The translations under genes were made by a program, and so were the position numbers. Below are positions 1-8,713 of a stretch of 64,000 nucleotides of DNA, in pieces. The notes under the pieces are model-generated. The model saw only the letters and a program-made list of their open reading frames with translations, had not been told where the DNA came from and ran no database searches. The stretch's first letter is position 1. Each line of letters opens with the position of its first letter. The stretch is from NCBI GenBank assembly GCA_024234635.1, contig JACKNX010000004.1, forward strand, positions 186,001-250,000, given 5' to 3'. Source of the DNA: Pseudomonadales bacterium (GTDB lineage: Bacteria; Pseudomonadota; Gammaproteobacteria; Pseudomonadales; Azotimanducaceae).

Positions 1-2
1 GC

Positions 3-1409
3 CCCAACGCGCGCGTTGCGTTGCTGGAATTCGATCTGCGGACAGGCACCACCACCGCCCTGGACATCGGTCTTGGCGAGACGGATTACCTGGCGCGCGT
101 GTCCTTCGTCGGGGACGTGCTGACAGTGCAGGTACAGAACCGTGCGCAGAACCGGCTGGAACTGCGGGGTGAGGACGAAAAGGGGTTTTGTACCTGGTTG
201 GTCGAAACCAGCGACACCTGGATCAACCTGCACGACAATCTGCGTGCTATGGCGGACGGCCGCTACGTATGGACGTCGGAACGCGATGGCCTGGCGCGCC
301 TTTATGTCGCTCGGATCGACGCATCGCAGCCACCCGTCCCCGTGACGCCGGACGATCTCCATGTCACCGCCGTACTCGGGAGCCACGGCAGCACTGTGTG
401 GCTGCAGGGCTGGCGGGAACAGCCGACCGAACGTCATGTCTACCGGGTTCAGGTGCCAAGCGGATCGCTCACGTGCCTCACGACCGGCAGTCGATGGAAC
501 GATGCCACCGTACATCCGGAGTCCGGTCAACTGGCGCGGGTGGTGAGCGACTTCACTACTCCCCCGTACCTTCTGCTCGCTTCAGGTGGCGGGGAGAGCA
601 CGCTGGCACGGGTCGCCGCCGATCACCCCTGCCACAGCATCGAACGTGTGCCGGCCGTCTTCGGCACGCTCGCCGCTGCCGACGGTCAGACACTGCATTG
701 GCGCATGACCGCGCCGCTGGCCGTGCATAGGGGTAGCGGTGGTCGTCATCCGGTCATCGTCTATGTCTATGGAGGGCCGGGCGCGCAACGCGTGTGCAAC
801 GCCTGGCCGCCGATGCTGGTGCACCTGCTCAGCCACGCAGGTTATGGTGTGCTGGAACTGGATAACCGCGGCAGCGCCAACCGCGGCCGCACCTTCGAGG
901 CCCCCATCTTCCATCACATGGGGGAAGTGGAAGTAGCCGACCAGGTGACAGCACTATCGGTTCTCGAGCGCTTTCCCTGGGCCGACGCGGACCGCATCGG
1001 TGTGCACGGTCACAGCTACGGCGGTTACATGACGCTGATGTGTCTGTGCAAGGCGGGCGATCGTTTCAAGGCCGGTGTCGCCGGGGCACCGGTTGCTGAC
1101 TGGCGGCTTTACGACACCCACTACACTGAGCGTTACCTTGGCAATCCTGCCGAGGATCTCACACCCTATGAGATGAGTTCGGTGCTGCCCTGCCTGGAGC
1201 GGCTCGCACGACCACTGCTGCTCGTACACGGCATGGCGGACGACAATGTCCTGTTCACCCACTCCACGCGACTGATGCGCGAACTGCAGCGTCTCGGCAA
1301 GCCATTCGAACTCATGACCTATCCCGGCTCCCGCCACGCGCTACAGGAGAAAGACGTGTCGCTGCATCGCCTGCATCACCTGCTCGATTTTTTCGACCGT
1401 CACCTGTGA
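3..1409 (+). CDS. S9 family peptidase (prolyl oligopeptidase/dipeptidyl peptidase IV type), 5' end cut off
   Basis: This is the C-terminal 468 codons of a serine peptidase that cleaves after proline or small residues in short peptides. The frame is open to the left edge, so the true start lies outside the window. The visible first part is beta-propeller-like (DPP IV N-terminal region). The last ~250 residues are the alpha/beta-hydrolase domain, with nucleophile motif GHSYGGYM (Ser codon near 1013), acid in HGMADDNV (about 1240) and His in GSRHAL (about 1333). The full catalytic triad is therefore present. The family is usually 650-750 residues, so 200-280 residues are probably missing. The stop overlaps the GTG of the GNAT gene by four bases (GTGA), which suggests translational coupling. 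I see no signal on the substrate. Confidence 0.9.
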   Translation, partial: PNARVALLEFDLRTGTTTALDIGLGETDYLARVSFVGDVLTVQVQNRAQNRLELRGEDEKGFCTWLVETSDTWINLHDNLRAMADGRYVWTSERDGLARLYVARIDASQPPVPVTPDDLHVTAVLGSHGSTVWLQGWREQPTERHVYRVQVPSGSLTCLTTGSRWNDATVHPESGQLARVVSDFTTPPYLLLASGGGESTLARVAADHPCHSIERVPAVFGTLAAADGQTLHWRMTAPLAVHRGSGGRHPVIVYVYGGPGAQRVCNAWPPMLVHLLSHAGYGVLELDNRGSANRGRTFEAPIFHHMGEVEVADQVTALSVLERFPWADADRIGVHGHSYGGYMTLMCLCKAGDRFKAGVAGAPVADWRLYDTHYTERYLGNPAEDLTPYEMSSVLPCLERLARPLLLVHGMADDNVLFTHSTRLMRELQRLGKPFELMTYPGSRHALQEKDVSLHRLHHLLDFFDRHL

Positions 1410-1870
1410 GTGTCGAGGTTCGCCCGGCCACCGTGGACGATGCCGGCACGCTGGTGGAATTCAACCTGGCCATGGCCAGTGAGACCGAGGATCGCCCACT
1501 CGATGCGCAACGGTTGGCCGCCGGTATCCGGCATGCGCTGATGCATCCGGAGGAGGCACGTTACCTGCTCGCCAGCCTGAACGGCGAGGCGGTTGGCGCC
1601 CTCATGCTGACCTTTGAGTGGAGCGACTGGCGCGCCGGACGGTTCTGGTGGATCCAGAGTGTCTATGTGGCGCCGTCACATCGACGTCGCGGCGTGTATC
1701 GCGCGCTCCACGAGCGTGTGAAAGCGATGGTGCGGGCAGACCCGCTGGCTTGCGGTATTCGACTCTATGTCGAACGGGAAAACGGGATTGCGCAGGCGAC
1801 CTACCGGAGTCTGGGAATGGACGAAACGCACTACCGCCTGTACGAAGAGGATTTCACCGCGACGGACTGA
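1406..1870 (+). CDS. GNAT family N-acetyltransferase
   Basis: A 154-residue acyltransferase of the GNAT fold, which moves an acetyl group from acetyl-CoA to an amine. The acetyl-CoA-binding motif A is visible around residues 85-105 (VYVAPSHRRRGVYRALHERV, with the R-x-x-G-x-Y pattern typical of the pyrophosphate loop). The C-terminal part (LYVERENGIAQATYRSLGM) is the usual motif B. It starts with GTG inside the stop of the S9 peptidase gene and is probably co-transcribed with it. Its 3' end faces the minus-strand pilZ gene with 9 bases between them. The substrate cannot be read from sequence. Confidence 0.88.
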   Translation: MSVEVRPATVDDAGTLVEFNLAMASETEDRPLDAQRLAAGIRHALMHPEEARYLLASLNGEAVGALMLTFEWSDWRAGRFWWIQSVYVAPSHRRRGVYRALHERVKAMVRADPLACGIRLYVERENGIAQATYRSLGMDETHYRLYEEDFTATD

Positions 1871-1879
1871 TACGCCCGC

Positions 1880-2230
1880 CTACATCGTGTGGGTGTGTCT
1901 GTCCGATTGCAGTGCCCCGGCCAGATAAGTCTCGATGCGGTTCTTGGCGATATTGTCCTGATCGTTGAACTGCACGCCAACACCCGCTGCACGATTGCCC
2001 TGGGCGCCTTTCGGCGTGACCCAGACGACTTTGCCGGCTACGGGGATCTTCTCCACCTCGTCCATGAGGTTGAGCAACATGAATACCTCATCGCCGATGT
2101 CGTAGTCTTTCTTGGTGGGGATGAACAGCCCGCCACCTTTGACGAACGGCATATAGGCGGCGTAAAGCACCGCCTTGTCCTTGATGGACAGCGAGAGTAT
2201 GCCGCTGCGACCTGGGCGTTTGTTGGCCAT
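1880..2230 (-). CDS. pilZ: PilZ domain protein (type IV pilus assembly PilZ family)
   Basis: A 116-residue single-domain PilZ protein, last gene of the holB-side operon exactly as in other gammaproteobacteria. The family member at this locus is needed for type IV pilus biogenesis in Pseudomonas and Xanthomonas and commonly lacks strong c-di-GMP binding. Visible features are the FVKGGGLFIPT segment (residues ~27-37), the hydrophobic LMDEVEKIPVAGKVVWVTP strand pair, and GVGVQF near the end. The N-terminal RxxxR c-di-GMP motif is not evident. The frame is open upstream to 2341, but the ATG at 2230 gives the normal family length, so I chose it. The usual next gene (tatD) is absent. Confidence 0.9.
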   Translation of the reverse strand: MANKRPGRSGILSLSIKDKAVLYAAYMPFVKGGGLFIPTKKDYDIGDEVFMLLNLMDEVEKIPVAGKVVWVTPKGAQGNRAAGVGVQFNDQDNIAKNRIETYLAGALQSDRHTHTM

Positions 2231-2316
2231 GGGGGGAGTCTGGGTTAAATCCGTGTTACCTGCGGTGATGATCGGCACGCCCACTTGAACTGTCAACGCG
2301 GGAAGTGTGCAGTCGG

Positions 2317-3204
2317 TCACGCTCTGCCGGCATCGGCCCACAGCAACCAGAGTCGATCGAGCAGCAGCCGGTGATTGGCGCCTTTTACCTCCGCTACCTG
2401 CCGCGACACTCTGAGCAGCTCGTCGGCGAACAGGAACAGCTTCTCGCGTCGTTGCGACGTGCCCGGGACGACAATGTCCTCAAGCGTTTGCCGATACCAT
2501 TGGTGAAGGAGATCGGCCAGCGCGGTCGACCTGGCCAGCCGTTCCAGCTCGTTGGTGCGGTCGCGTGTCCCGCGCAACCTGCCCAGAACCTCAGCCAGGT
2601 TTTCTCCGCCGCGAGTGCTCGCCTTCAGGGCATTCAGCGGTGCGCCACCCGCAAGCCTCAACTGGTCCACCGCGTCTGTGTGTCCTTCGGCCCGCAGCCA
2701 GGCTTCCGCGGCGGATGCGCTGAATCGCATGGGCAGACGCTGGCACCGACTGCGCACCGTCACCGGAAGCTTGCCAGGCTGGGCAGTCTCGAGCACCAGA
2801 CAGGTGTCTCCCGCCGGTTCTTCCAGGGTCTTGAGCAACGCGTTCGCGGCATTGGCATTCATGTGATGCGCTTCCGCCACGACAGCCACCTTGCGCGGAG
2901 CAAGCGAGGGTCGGCGGGTGACAAACGCCGTCAGTTCCCGGATGGCGTCCACCTGCAGCACGATGCTGGTCTCACCTTTTGCATCAACCGAACGGGCCCA
3001 ATGGAAATCGGGGTGCGCAAACGCCTCCAGCGGGTCGGTGGGCGGTGTCTGAAGATCCAGAAGGAGACGGGTGATATCCGCAAGCAGCGTGTGTTTTCCC
3101 CACCCATCCGGAATCACCAGCAACAACGCGTGGGGAAGTCTGTTGCTTAGCAAGGCACCGCGCAGTAGTCGCATCGGTTCCTCAAACCAGGGATAACCGC
3201 TCAC
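2317..3204 (-). CDS. holB: DNA polymerase III subunit delta'
   Basis: Clamp-loader subunit delta' of the replicative polymerase, 295 residues. The N-terminal AAA+ module keeps a degenerate P-loop (IPDGWGKHTLL), followed by ANALLKTLEEP (the conserved xANALLKxLEEP helix near residue 105) and TVRSRCQRL (sensor 1/SRC motif). The start is taken as the GTG at 3204, which overlaps the tmk stop as GTGA and leaves the family-typical GYPW N-terminus; an ATG at 3219 is the alternative. The four-cysteine zinc module that follows the P-loop in E. coli delta' is missing: that segment (LLLDLQTPPTDPLEAFAHPDF) has no cysteine, and the protein is correspondingly about 40 residues shorter. It sits between tmk and pilZ in one operon. 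Confidence 0.93.
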   Translation of the reverse strand: MSGYPWFEEPMRLLRGALLSNRLPHALLLVIPDGWGKHTLLADITRLLLDLQTPPTDPLEAFAHPDFHWARSVDAKGETSIVLQVDAIRELTAFVTRRPSLAPRKVAVVAEAHHMNANAANALLKTLEEPAGDTCLVLETAQPGKLPVTVRSRCQRLPMRFSASAAEAWLRAEGHTDAVDQLRLAGGAPLNALKASTRGGENLAEVLGRLRGTRDRTNELERLARSTALADLLHQWYRQTLEDIVVPGTSQRREKLFLFADELLRVSRQVAEVKGANHRLLLDRLWLLWADAGRA

Positions 3205-3839
3205 TCGATTGCCCCACATTCCCTTAGAAATCGACTGACACAGTCGCGCACGCTCCTCTGTACCGCATCGAGGGATGGCGACGCATCGATGACCCGAATA
3301 CGGGAGAAAGCGGCTGCCCGGGCAAGATAGGCGGCCCGCACGCGCTCGAAAAAAACCCGGTCTTCACGCTCGAATCGATCCCGCTCTCGTCCGGTCATGC
3401 GTTTGGCGGCAATTGCCGGATCGAGGTCCAGGTACAGCGTCAGATCGGGTTGCAGTTCGCCCTGCACCATCTGTTCCAGCACGGCGATCCGGCGTTCGTC
3501 GCCGCCCCTTCCGCCGCCCTGGTAGGCGTACGTGGCATCAGTAAAACGGTCGCTGACAACCCACGTCCCCGTGGCAAGGGCAGGCTCAATCACTGTTGCC
3601 AGGTGTTGCGCCCGCGCAGCAAACACCAGCAATAGTTCCGCAATCGGATCCACTGCCTCGGAGCGGTTGGCCAGCAGCAGGCCGCGAATTTCTTCCGCAA
3701 GTGGTGTGCCACCGGGTTCACGGGTCTTGAGCACCTCGATTCCCGCTGCACGCAAGGTCTCGATGAGCGCATCGAGATTGCTCGTCTTGCCAACGCCTTC
3801 CGAGCCTTCAAGCGTGATGAAACGGCCTCGACCCGTCAC
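3201..3839 (-). CDS. tmk: Thymidylate kinase
   Basis: dTMP kinase, 212 residues, which phosphorylates dTMP to dTDP for DNA synthesis. The P-loop GSEGVGKT is at residues ~11-18. The TREPGGTP motif binds the dTMP phosphate, SDRFTDATYAYQGGGRG contacts the base, and the LID region RERDRFEREDRVFFERVR is intact. The start ATG overlaps the mltG stop (ATGA), and its own stop overlaps the holB GTG, so mltG-tmk-holB should be translationally coupled. This is a normal, full-length family member. Confidence 0.97.
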   Translation of the reverse strand: MTGRGRFITLEGSEGVGKTSNLDALIETLRAAGIEVLKTREPGGTPLAEEIRGLLLANRSEAVDPIAELLLVFAARAQHLATVIEPALATGTWVVSDRFTDATYAYQGGGRGGDERRIAVLEQMVQGELQPDLTLYLDLDPAIAAKRMTGRERDRFEREDRVFFERVRAAYLARAAAFSRIRVIDASPSLDAVQRSVRDCVSRFLRECGAIE

Positions 3840-4867
3840 CGCTGACCGCCTGACTGGCGTGCGGGCCGCCGCTGATACCGGTTGACGGCCTTGTTGTGCT
3901 CAGCCAGGGTGCGGGAGAACTCACTGGTTCCGTCCCCCCGGCCGACAAAATACAGATACCGCGCAGGCGCGGGTTGCATCGCGGCGCTGAGAGCCGCTTT
4001 GCCTGGCAGTGCAATGGGTGTCGGTGGCAATCCGGTCATGGTGTACGTGTTGTAGGGTGTCGGCGATTCCAGGTGTCGTCGCGTGAGATTACCGTCAAAC
4101 GCCGCGCCGAGACCATAGATCACTGACGGATCGGTCTGCAGACGCATGCCACGGCGCAGGCGTTCCACGAACACGGAAGCAATCAGCGGCCGCTCTTCGG
4201 CGATGCCACTCTCCTTCTCCACCAGCGACGCGACGATGAGTGCGTCGTACGGCGTCTGGTAGGGTAGCCCGGGCGCGCGCCTGCTCCACTGGCGATCCAG
4301 CTCGGTACGCATGGCCAGATGGGCGCGTGAGAGCAGCCCGACATCGGTATCGGTTGCCACGTAACGGTAGGTGTCCGGAAGGAACCAGCCTTCCGCATTC
4401 GGTGTCGACAACGACAGGCGGGATACCATCGTGTCGGCGGTCAGCCCATCGGTCTGGCGCAGACGACTGGCGGCCAATGCTGACAGCAGTTGCGACACCG
4501 TCCAGCCATCGATGATGGTCAGCTGGTAGCTGATCACATCACCATCGACGATCCGGTTCAACAAGCTATCAAACGTGTCGCCAGGAAGCAGGCGGAACTC
4601 GCCGGCATGCATGCGTTTGTCCATGCCCGTCACAGTCGCATGACGCCGAAGCCACCATCGCGTGGCGCGGGAAGAATCGATCAATCCGCGCGCGGCGAGT
4701 TGCATCGTCAGCCGGGACACACCATCGCCGGTCTCAACGACGATTACGCCAGGCTGATCGACAGGGAGAGGTTCCAACGCTCGCCTGGCGGGTTCGGTGA
4801 CGGCCCACCAGGCAACCGCCAGAACGGCCAGCGCCACAAGCGCGACCAGGGCGGCAATGCGACGCAA
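3836..4867 (-). CDS. mltG: Endolytic murein transglycosylase MltG (YceG-like)
   Basis: Inner-membrane lytic transglycosylase that cuts nascent glycan strands and sets their length. A single N-terminal membrane helix (ALVALVALAVLAVAWWAV, residues ~5-22) is followed by a LysM-like region and the YceG catalytic domain. The catalytic glutamate is in LVEKESGIAEE, followed by LQTDPSVIYGLG and the YNTYTMTGLPPTPI motif typical of the family. Length 343 residues is normal. In most relatives pabC (aminodeoxychorismate lyase) lies between fabF and mltG; here only 3 bases separate them, so pabC is not at this locus. Confidence 0.96.
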   Translation of the reverse strand: MRRIAALVALVALAVLAVAWWAVTEPARRALEPLPVDQPGVIVVETGDGVSRLTMQLAARGLIDSSRATRWWLRRHATVTGMDKRMHAGEFRLLPGDTFDSLLNRIVDGDVISYQLTIIDGWTVSQLLSALAASRLRQTDGLTADTMVSRLSLSTPNAEGWFLPDTYRYVATDTDVGLLSRAHLAMRTELDRQWSRRAPGLPYQTPYDALIVASLVEKESGIAEERPLIASVFVERLRRGMRLQTDPSVIYGLGAAFDGNLTRRHLESPTPYNTYTMTGLPPTPIALPGKAALSAAMQPAPARYLYFVGRGDGTSEFSRTLAEHNKAVNRYQRRPARQSGGQR

Positions 4868-4870
4868 GCG

Positions 4871-6109
4871 TTACTCGCAGCGCGTGAAGATCAACGTGCC
4901 GTTGGTGCCGCCAAATCCAAAGGAGTTCGTGAGCACGGCGTTCAGCGCCTTCGGCCGCGCAACGTTCGGCACGTAGTCGAGGTCGCAGCCTTCTCCGGCG
5001 TTCTCGAAGTTGATCGTCGGCGGGCAAACATTGTCCCTGAGCGCCAGGATCGAGAAGATCGCTTCCACCGAACCCGCCGCGCCAAGCAGGTGTCCGATCA
5101 TGGACTTGGTGGAACTCACCAGTACATCCGGCTCCGGCCCGAAGATCTCCTTTACCATGCGGGTCTCCGCGACATCGCCCAGCGGTGTTGAAGTACCGTG
5201 AGCATTGATGTAGCCGATATCCTTGGGCTGCAGTTTTGCGTCGGCAATGGCATTGCGCATGGCAGCAATGCCGCCGGCGCCATCTTCCGCAGGTGACGTG
5301 ATGTGATAGGCATCGCCACTCATGCCAAAACCAACGAGTTCGGCATAGATTTTCGCACCCCGGGCCCTGGCGTGTTCGAGGGATTCAAGTACGATGACAC
5401 CCGCCCCCTCACCAAGCACGAATCCATCCCGGTCTGCATCCCATGGTCGACTGGCACGCGTCGGTTCGTCGTTCCGGGCCGACAATGCCTTCATGGAATG
5501 GAACGCGGCCACGGTAATCGGTGACGTTGCGAATTCCGAACCACCCACGACCATAACGTCCGCTTCACCGTACTGGATGAGCCGGGCGCCCAGACCAATA
5601 TTGTGCGCACCGGTAGTACAGGCGGTGACGACCGCAAGATTGGGGCCGGTAAACCCATATCGGATCGACAGATTGCCGGCGATCATGTTGATGACCGTGG
5701 CAGGCACGAAGAAAGGCGAAACGCGGCGTGGCCCACTTTCGACCAGCGTGGAATGTGTTTCCTCGATGGTATTGATGCCACCGATCCCGGAGCCGATGGC
5801 GACACCGATGCGGTGACGGTCCGATTCGTTGGCCGTCAGACCTGCGTCTTCAACGGCCTGTATGCTGGCGGCGAGACCGAACTGGATGAACAGGTCCACC
5901 CGTCGGGCTTCCTTCTTCTCCATGTACTGTTCGGCATCAAAATTCTTGACCGAGGCGCAGATTTTCACGCCGAACTTCTCGGTGTCGAATCGTGTATTGA
6001 GACCAACACCGCTGGTACCGGCGACTGCCGCCTGCCAGGATTGCTCCACGGTGTTGCCGATGGGCGTCAGCATGCCCATTCCTGTTACGACGACACGGCG
6101 TCTGTTCAT
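4871..6109 (-). CDS. fabF: 3-oxoacyl-[acyl-carrier-protein] synthase II
   Basis: Condensing enzyme of type II fatty acid synthesis that elongates acyl-ACP with malonyl-ACP and is needed for cis-vaccenate formation. The start is set at the ATG at 6109 (MNRRRVVVTGMGM); the longer open frame to 6163 lacks family similarity. The thiolase-fold active site shows Cys in TACTTGAHNIG (residue ~165), His in NAHGTSTPLGD (~303) and His in SMIGHLLGAAG (~340). Length 412 residues is normal. It lies downstream of acpP but is separated from it by 366 bases holding a terminator-like hairpin, so it probably has its own promoter, as in E. coli. Confidence 0.97.
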   Translation of the reverse strand: MNRRRVVVTGMGMLTPIGNTVEQSWQAAVAGTSGVGLNTRFDTEKFGVKICASVKNFDAEQYMEKKEARRVDLFIQFGLAASIQAVEDAGLTANESDRHRIGVAIGSGIGGINTIEETHSTLVESGPRRVSPFFVPATVINMIAGNLSIRYGFTGPNLAVVTACTTGAHNIGLGARLIQYGEADVMVVGGSEFATSPITVAAFHSMKALSARNDEPTRASRPWDADRDGFVLGEGAGVIVLESLEHARARGAKIYAELVGFGMSGDAYHITSPAEDGAGGIAAMRNAIADAKLQPKDIGYINAHGTSTPLGDVAETRMVKEIFGPEPDVLVSSTKSMIGHLLGAAGSVEAIFSILALRDNVCPPTINFENAGEGCDLDYVPNVARPKALNAVLTNSFGFGGTNGTLIFTRCE

Positions 6110-6475
6110 GATTGACCCGGCGCTCCTTAAGTCCCGCCCGCGGGATTGTACCTTACCACGCATCCCCGCATGGCCAGTTTTGCTGGCTGGGAGGCTGTGA
6201 AAAAAACGACGCTGGCGGGACTGGCCGACCTGATCCGCTCGCGGACACGAAGCGCTCAGGGGCTGTCTGCCTGATCCCGGCGACTATTCGACCGTACTCG
6301 CCGGCTTTGAAATCAACGGGCTACCGCGCAGTCCGTTGCCTGCGTTGCAGTGTCTGTCGGCAGGCAGCGGCAGCACAGAAAAATCAAAGCCGCGCGACTG
6401 GTATATCAATCGTGCGGCTTTTCCGCTTGGGTATCCCGTGAACGCAATACCGGCCTGACGGCGCGGCCCTGGCGT
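6110..6475. other. acpP-fabF intergenic region
   Basis: No convincing gene is seen in these 366 bases. On the minus strand, a TACAAT hexamer (6150 to 6145) about 36 bases ahead of the fabF ATG could be a -10 element, but no good -35 is found at the right distance. An AAGGAG ribosome-binding-site-like sequence lies at 6123-6128, slightly far from the ATG. The acpP-proximal end holds a strong hairpin, annotated separately. The likely role is to terminate most acpP transcripts and start fabF separately. Confidence 0.5.
6386..6421 (-). terminator. Rho-independent terminator candidate after acpP
   Basis: A 12-pair stem (AAAGCCGCGCGA at 6386-6397 against TCGTGCGGCTTT at 6410-6421, one G-T pair) with a 12-base loop. 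Read on the minus strand it lies 55 bases past the acpP stop and is followed after two bases by TTTTT. This fits intrinsic termination of the very highly expressed acpP message. Confidence 0.6.
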
Positions 6476-6709
6476 TTACTGATGGGCCAGAATGTAGTCG
6501 ATGGCTTCCTTGACCGTGGTGATCTTCTCGGCTTCCTCGTCGGGAATCTCGGTCTCGAATTCCTCTTCCAGCGCCATGACCAGCTCGACGGTGTCGAGCG
6601 AATCCGCACCCAGGTCTTCAACGAACGAAGCGTCGTCCTTCACTTCGTCCTCTTTAACACCCAATTGTTCACAGATGAGTTTTCTAACTCGCTCTTCAAC
6701 GCTGCTCAT
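6476..6709 (-). CDS. acpP: Acyl carrier protein
   Basis: 77-residue acidic carrier of fatty acyl intermediates. The phosphopantetheine attachment serine is in GADSLDTVELVMALEEEF (Ser at residue ~38), and the protein is rich in Glu/Asp as expected. It lies between fabG and fabF in canonical order, 74 bases downstream of fabG and ahead of a terminator-like hairpin. Length and motif are those of the family; nothing is unusual. Confidence 0.98.
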   Translation of the reverse strand: MSSVEERVRKLICEQLGVKEDEVKDDASFVEDLGADSLDTVELVMALEEEFETEIPDEEAEKITTVKEAIDYILAHQ

Positions 6710-6783
6710 AGTTGTCGGGATCTCCCAATCCGGTTGCCTGAATGCAGGGCGGTGCGAATTCTATAGATCGGGTTGCGGCAAAA

Positions 6784-7521
6784 TCAACCCAGATACAACC
6801 CGCCGTTGACGGGTATCGTCGCCCCGGTAACGTACCCCGCGGTGTCACTGGCAAGCCAGGAAACCGCGCTGGCGACCTCTTCGCCGAGACCGACACGACC
6901 CAGGGGGATGCGTGCAAGCATCTGCGCCTTCTGGGCCTCGGTGAGTTCGTTTGTCATGTCGGTGGCAATGAAACCGGGCGCCACGACATTGACCGTGATA
7001 TTTCTGCTGGCCAGTTCCAGCGCCAGCGAACGGCTGTAGCCTTCGATCGCCGCTTTCGATGCGGCATAGTTGATCTGTCCCGCATTCCCCATGCGCGCCA
7101 CGACGGACGACAGGTTGATGATACGCCCCCAGCGGGCCTTCATCATTGCGCGCAGCGCCGGGCGAACCACCCGAAACAGACCGGTGACATTTGTGTCGAT
7201 CACGCTTGCCCACTGCGCCTCGGTCATGCGCATTGCCAGGTTGTCGGCGGTGATACCGGCATTGTTGACGAGGATTGCAGGCAGGCCGCAGGACGCCTCG
7301 AGCGTGGCATAGAGGGCTGCGATGGAGCTGGCGTCGTCCAGGCGCAGAACAGCCGTCTGAACGCGTCCGGGGCCAAGAGCGGCAAGCACTGCCTCACAGC
7401 CGGCCTCGGAAGTGGCCGTGCCGACAACATGACAGCCGTCGTCGAGCAGACGCCGGGCGATGGCCGCGCCAATGCCCCGCGATGCGCCGGTAACCAGGGC
7501 GACGCGGGCCGTCTCACTCAC
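6784..7521 (-). CDS. fabG: 3-oxoacyl-[acyl-carrier-protein] reductase
   Basis: NADPH-dependent ketoreductase of fatty acid synthesis, classical short-chain dehydrogenase. The Rossmann motif TGASRGIG is at residues ~10-17, followed by NNAG and the catalytic Ser-Tyr-Lys set in NLSSVVARMGNAGQINYAASKAA. The C-terminal GATIPVNGGLYLG matches FabG. I chose the GTG at 7521, which gives 245 residues, overlaps the fabD stop by eight bases and has a GGGAA ribosome-binding sequence about 10 bases upstream. The longer ATG frame from 7575 adds residues unlike the family. Confidence 0.95.
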   Translation of the reverse strand: MSETARVALVTGASRGIGAAIARRLLDDGCHVVGTATSEAGCEAVLAALGPGRVQTAVLRLDDASSIAALYATLEASCGLPAILVNNAGITADNLAMRMTEAQWASVIDTNVTGLFRVVRPALRAMMKARWGRIINLSSVVARMGNAGQINYAASKAAIEGYSRSLALELASRNITVNVVAPGFIATDMTNELTEAQKAQMLARIPLGRVGLGEEVASAVSWLASDTAGYVTGATIPVNGGLYLG

Positions 7522-8443
7522 TGTGCAGATTCCCAAGCACCCCACGCAGACCCTCCAGGCTGGTGGTGACGTCACAGCTGATGCTGCGATCTATGCGTTT
7601 CACCAGTCCTGACAGCACATTGCCTGGCCCGCATTCGATGAGCCGGGTCACGCCCATCGCGGCCATGGCTTTTACGCAGTCCACCCAGCGTACGGGATTG
7701 GCCAGTTGACCGAGCAGGCGTTGCTTGAGGCCATCCGTATCGGTACTGATCGCGGCGTCGACGTTGTGAATGACCGGCACTCCCGGCAGGCGCAGATCGA
7801 TGGCGTCGAGCACCTCGGCAAGCCCGCTTGCCACGGGTTCCATGAGCGGACAGTGCGACGGCACGCTGACATCGAGCAGGACGACACGCCGGGCACCCAT
7901 CGCCTTGCAGGCTTCGCCCGCCGCTGACACGGCATCTGCTTCACCGGCAATGACCGTCTGCCCCACCGCATTGAAGTTGGCGGGGGCAACGATGCCGCTG
8001 ACGCTGGCACAGGCCGAGGCAATTTCCGCATCGTCAAGGCCGAGCACAGCCGCCATCGCGCCCTGACCTGCCGGAACGGCGCTCTGCATGAGCTGGCCCC
8101 GGCGATGCACAAGGCGCACGGCGTCGCTGAAATCGAGTGCGCCGCCCGCAACGAGCGCGGAATACTCACCGAGACTGTGACCGGCCAGCGCCGCGACACG
8201 GGCCCCGTGCTCGATGAGAATGTCCCACAAAGCGACGCTGGCCGTCAGCAACGCGGGCTGTGTGATCTCGGTCTGGTTCAGGCGCTCCACCGGCCCTTCA
8301 GCGACGATGCGCCAGAGGTCGATGCCGATCGCATCACCCGCCTGCTGGAAGCGCTCGCGCACCGATGCAAACTCGGCGGCGGTATCCAGAAGCATGCCGA
8401 CACTCTGCGATCCCTGGCCGGGAAATACGACGCCGAGGGACAT
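7514..8443 (-). CDS. fabD: Malonyl-CoA:ACP transacylase
   Basis: Loads malonyl groups onto ACP. 309 residues, normal length. Motifs: N-terminal FPGQGSQSVGM, nucleophile in GHSLGEYSALVA (Ser ~92), and catalytic His in VPSHCPLM (~200). It begins only five bases after the rpmF stop. In most relatives plsX, and often fabH, occupy that gap; neither is present here, so they must lie elsewhere in the genome if the cell has them. Confidence 0.97.
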   Translation of the reverse strand: MSLGVVFPGQGSQSVGMLLDTAAEFASVRERFQQAGDAIGIDLWRIVAEGPVERLNQTEITQPALLTASVALWDILIEHGARVAALAGHSLGEYSALVAGGALDFSDAVRLVHRRGQLMQSAVPAGQGAMAAVLGLDDAEIASACASVSGIVAPANFNAVGQTVIAGEADAVSAAGEACKAMGARRVVLLDVSVPSHCPLMEPVASGLAEVLDAIDLRLPGVPVIHNVDAAISTDTDGLKQRLLGQLANPVRWVDCVKAMAAMGVTRLIECGPGNVLSGLVKRIDRSISCDVTTSLEGLRGVLGNLHSE

Positions 8444-8448
8444 CGACG

Positions 8449-8625
8449 TCAGTTACCTGTTTCGATGACTTTCCGTCCCCGGTAGAAGCCGTCCGCGGTG
8501 ACATGATGCCGGCGATGGGTTTCGCCGGTGGTGGAATCAACGGACAGCGTGGACGCCTTCAGGCTGTCATGACCGCGACGCATATCGCGCTTGGATCGGG
8601 AAGTCTTGTTCTGTGGAACCGCCAT
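8449..8625 (-). CDS. rpmF: 50S ribosomal protein L32
   Basis: 58-residue basic ribosomal protein, beginning MAVPQNKTSRSKRDMRRGHD, the typical L32 signature. The middle HHVTADGFYRGRKV is also characteristic. The gene starts at the ATG at 8625 inside a slightly longer open frame. The yceD-rpmF pairing is conserved across bacteria. No CxxC zinc ribbon is present, as in other gammaproteobacterial L32 proteins of this form. Confidence 0.96.
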   Translation of the reverse strand: MAVPQNKTSRSKRDMRRGHDSLKASTLSVDSTTGETHRRHHVTADGFYRGRKVIETGN

Positions 8626-8713
8626 GAAAATTCTCCGTCTACAAATGTCAGTACCGGCTTGCGCCGGCATTTCCTCTATCCCACCGCGCCACCGCGGTCT
8701 GCATCACATCCTG

